From: Henningerozyma blattae CBS 6284 | Taxonomy: Eukaryota; Ascomycota; Saccharomycetes; Saccharomycetales; Saccharomycetaceae | Assembly: GCF_000315915.1 (NCBI RefSeq) | Contig: NC_020185.1 | Span: forward strand, 186,001 to 250,000 | DNA length: 64,000 bases | Reading direction: 5' to 3' | Part shown: one piece after another, positions 62,061-64,000 of the stretch | Position numbering within the stretch: position 1 is the first letter of the stretch | How the letters are laid out: each line of letters begins with the position of its first letter | The notes under the pieces: generated by a model | Told to the model about the DNA's origin: nothing | Seen by the model: the letters and a program-made list of their open reading frames with translations, nothing else | The model's database searches: none | Translations under genes and position numbers: made by a program

Positions 62061-64000
62061 TCTATATATCGTCTATATTTTCTTCATCAGATGGTATCTT
62101 GATTTTTTACATTAGTTTAGTTTATATACGTATAACTATCTTAAATATCAAGTTTCAAATTTTAATCTCTATTGCATCAATCATTGTTTTGAATATTGAG
62201 TTCAAGCACAGTACAATATGGTGATAATGATTCACTTAGGAAAGAATCGTATTACTCAAATATCAGTAGTGATCTTTATTACTTTTTTTGTACCTTTAAA
62301 TATGGATAGCATATTTTATCATTAGCCCTTTTTTATACATTAAAAAAAGAGGTTGGGAAAATGCAGTGTGTAATGACTCAATAATTTGATGTAATTCTTA
62401 CTCTAGGTTCAATATTGCACTAACCCTTTTATTCGAGAGTATTTAAATACATAAAATATGCTTTCTATTTTCATTATGCATGAATTATAAACCGTTTATA
62501 TATAGAGAATAAGATGTTTATTTTCTGGTCCTAATGGATTACCTCTTTGGGTTAGTACAATTACACTCTATTCGAAGAGCAATATATTAAACTCCTCATG
62601 AGATATAAATTTTTAACTATTAAGATTTATTATTTTGTGATATCCCTTCTAGATGCTTTGTATTTAATGGATCCAATTTCATATACTAACTTTTCTAATA
62701 GTGCCCGTGATATTATTTTTATTAATAAAGCAGTAATTATTTGGCCTACAGTTATTTATATATAATAACTTTTCAGACTTTTTTAAGAGATTTATGCATT
62801 TTTTCCCTTCATTAATATTCTTTCAGTTATGAGAGTTCGAGTTACACAGATACCCATTCAGCATACTCATTGATATGACAAACAACTCAAACACCAAGTA
62901 TAGATACATATAGATAGATAGATATATGGCAACGTCAAGTATACATTTTTATTGTAGATATAGTCCTGTAGCCTTAACATAACTGTTTAAATTTATATAG
63001 ATTTCTAACAAATTATACCATTAGTTGTGAATGTAAAAATATTATTCCCTAGATAATTGAGAGTTCATAGCTGTAATATGAGAGATAAAAAATATGGATT
63101 TCAACGTTAGATTCACATCGTATTTAGGTTAGACATAATAGGAGAAGGAATATAGTGAAATAAATAATCAGGACTTTTAGAATGGAGTTGATTATCGCCA
63201 TTCCTAAAATCTTGAGAAAGATTAGAAAAAGAATTAATCAACTACATAAGACATTATCAATTTCTAGTACCATTAAAAAATCGTTTAACAAACTTAGATG
63301 ATAAATTTTACAGGTATTTTGCCAATATATATTGGAATTTCAGATATTGTGTACAGACTGTTATAAAATATTTGGATATTCAGATTAATAAATACTTAGA
63401 CCACAATATTTAGAAAGTTGAGCAGTACATTTGATTATGTAGTGATGTTTTACCTGATATAAAATGCGTTCAAAATAAATATGACGTAAATAGAAGAATC
63501 ACATCCTTATAGGAGCAAACATTCTGTGGCGACTGATTTTTTTTTCTTATGAAACCTTTCTGAAGTCAAACAAATAATATATATGTTTAATCAAAAAGCG
63601 GCCTAATAAGAAAGGCCTTTGAAAGTAGAATAAAAAGTTCATGGATAACCAAAGCAACTAATGTTTAAGATAGCAACAAAAAAATAATGTTTTGGTTGGG
63701 TACCTTACTCTGAAAATCTAAAAGTGGATTAATATCAGATCTAATATCAATAAGGAGAGGGATTGTTTCAAAGATGTACTCGGAAAGACAATCCCTAAAG
63801 AACTAGTAAATCTAATAAAATACGTTCCCCTATAGTAGTTTCGGTATAGCTAATAGTATTACCCAATGAGGTATTATTAGAAATATAATTGATAACTGCA
63901 GGATCTAGCTCAAAAATGGAGTACATTATAATGTGGCTAAAAATATCCTTTATGGTGGGTATCCATGCCTATGAGTGAGCCGTTACTATTTATAGTCATG
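62061..64000. other. 1.9 kb right end without a gene
   Basis: AT-rich DNA with no ORF of note on either strand. I see a short GATA repeat near 62910-62925 and nothing else I can support. Confidence 0.5.

Overview
The window is nuclear DNA of a budding yeast of the family Saccharomycetaceae. The evidence is orthologues with Saccharomyces cerevisiae gene order, very AT-rich intergenic DNA, TACTAAC branch points in short 5'-proximal introns, PIR and WSC cell-wall genes, and yeast-type tRNA-Glu and tRNA-Asp. Genes of S. cerevisiae chromosomes IX and V are interleaved, as expected for a lineage related to the whole-genome duplication in which the two sister regions kept different genes. I cannot name the genus from sequence alone.

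Layout. 0-10 kb is sparse: an unrecognised frameshifted ORF (840-2065), a PIR cell-wall gene with clustered Ace2/Swi5-type sites, a type II membrane protein that may be Tag1, and two small unrecognised ORFs. 11-16 kb holds the convergent pair PRI1 (primase) and EGH1 (steryl glucosidase), neighbours in S. cerevisiae too (YIR008C/YIR007W). 16.6-17.4 kb holds a hairpin-rich non-coding element and tRNA-Glu(UUC). 18-26 kb carries a WSC stress sensor with a long (Asn-Thr)n hexanucleotide repeat, CUB1, DOT5 and APM1. 26.8-27.9 kb has EST3, split by a +1 frameshift site, and tRNA-Asp(GUC).

30-47 kb reads NAS2, GCN4 (leader with four short uORFs), a 5.7 kb gap, MIT1, YIA6, EPS1, BET1 (intron) and CFD1. 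The 2.3 kb gene-free interval 47672-49995 lies between the orthologues of CFD1 (left of S. cerevisiae CEN9) and SGN1/NOP16 (right of CEN9/CEN5). It is therefore the ancestral centromere position, but I see no canonical CDEI-CDEII-CDEIII there. 50-62 kb is the right-hand side: SGN1, NOP16, YND1, TMA20 (intron with an 11-nt first exon), SEC3 and NTF2. The last 1.9 kb has no gene.

Most genes are unrelated housekeeping functions held together by synteny. The main points are the EST3 recoding site, the GCN4 uORF leader, the ancestral-centromere gap, a CaaX-like tail and a large insert in EGH1, the hairpin cluster beside tRNA-Glu, and two places where one missing A appears to break a reading frame.
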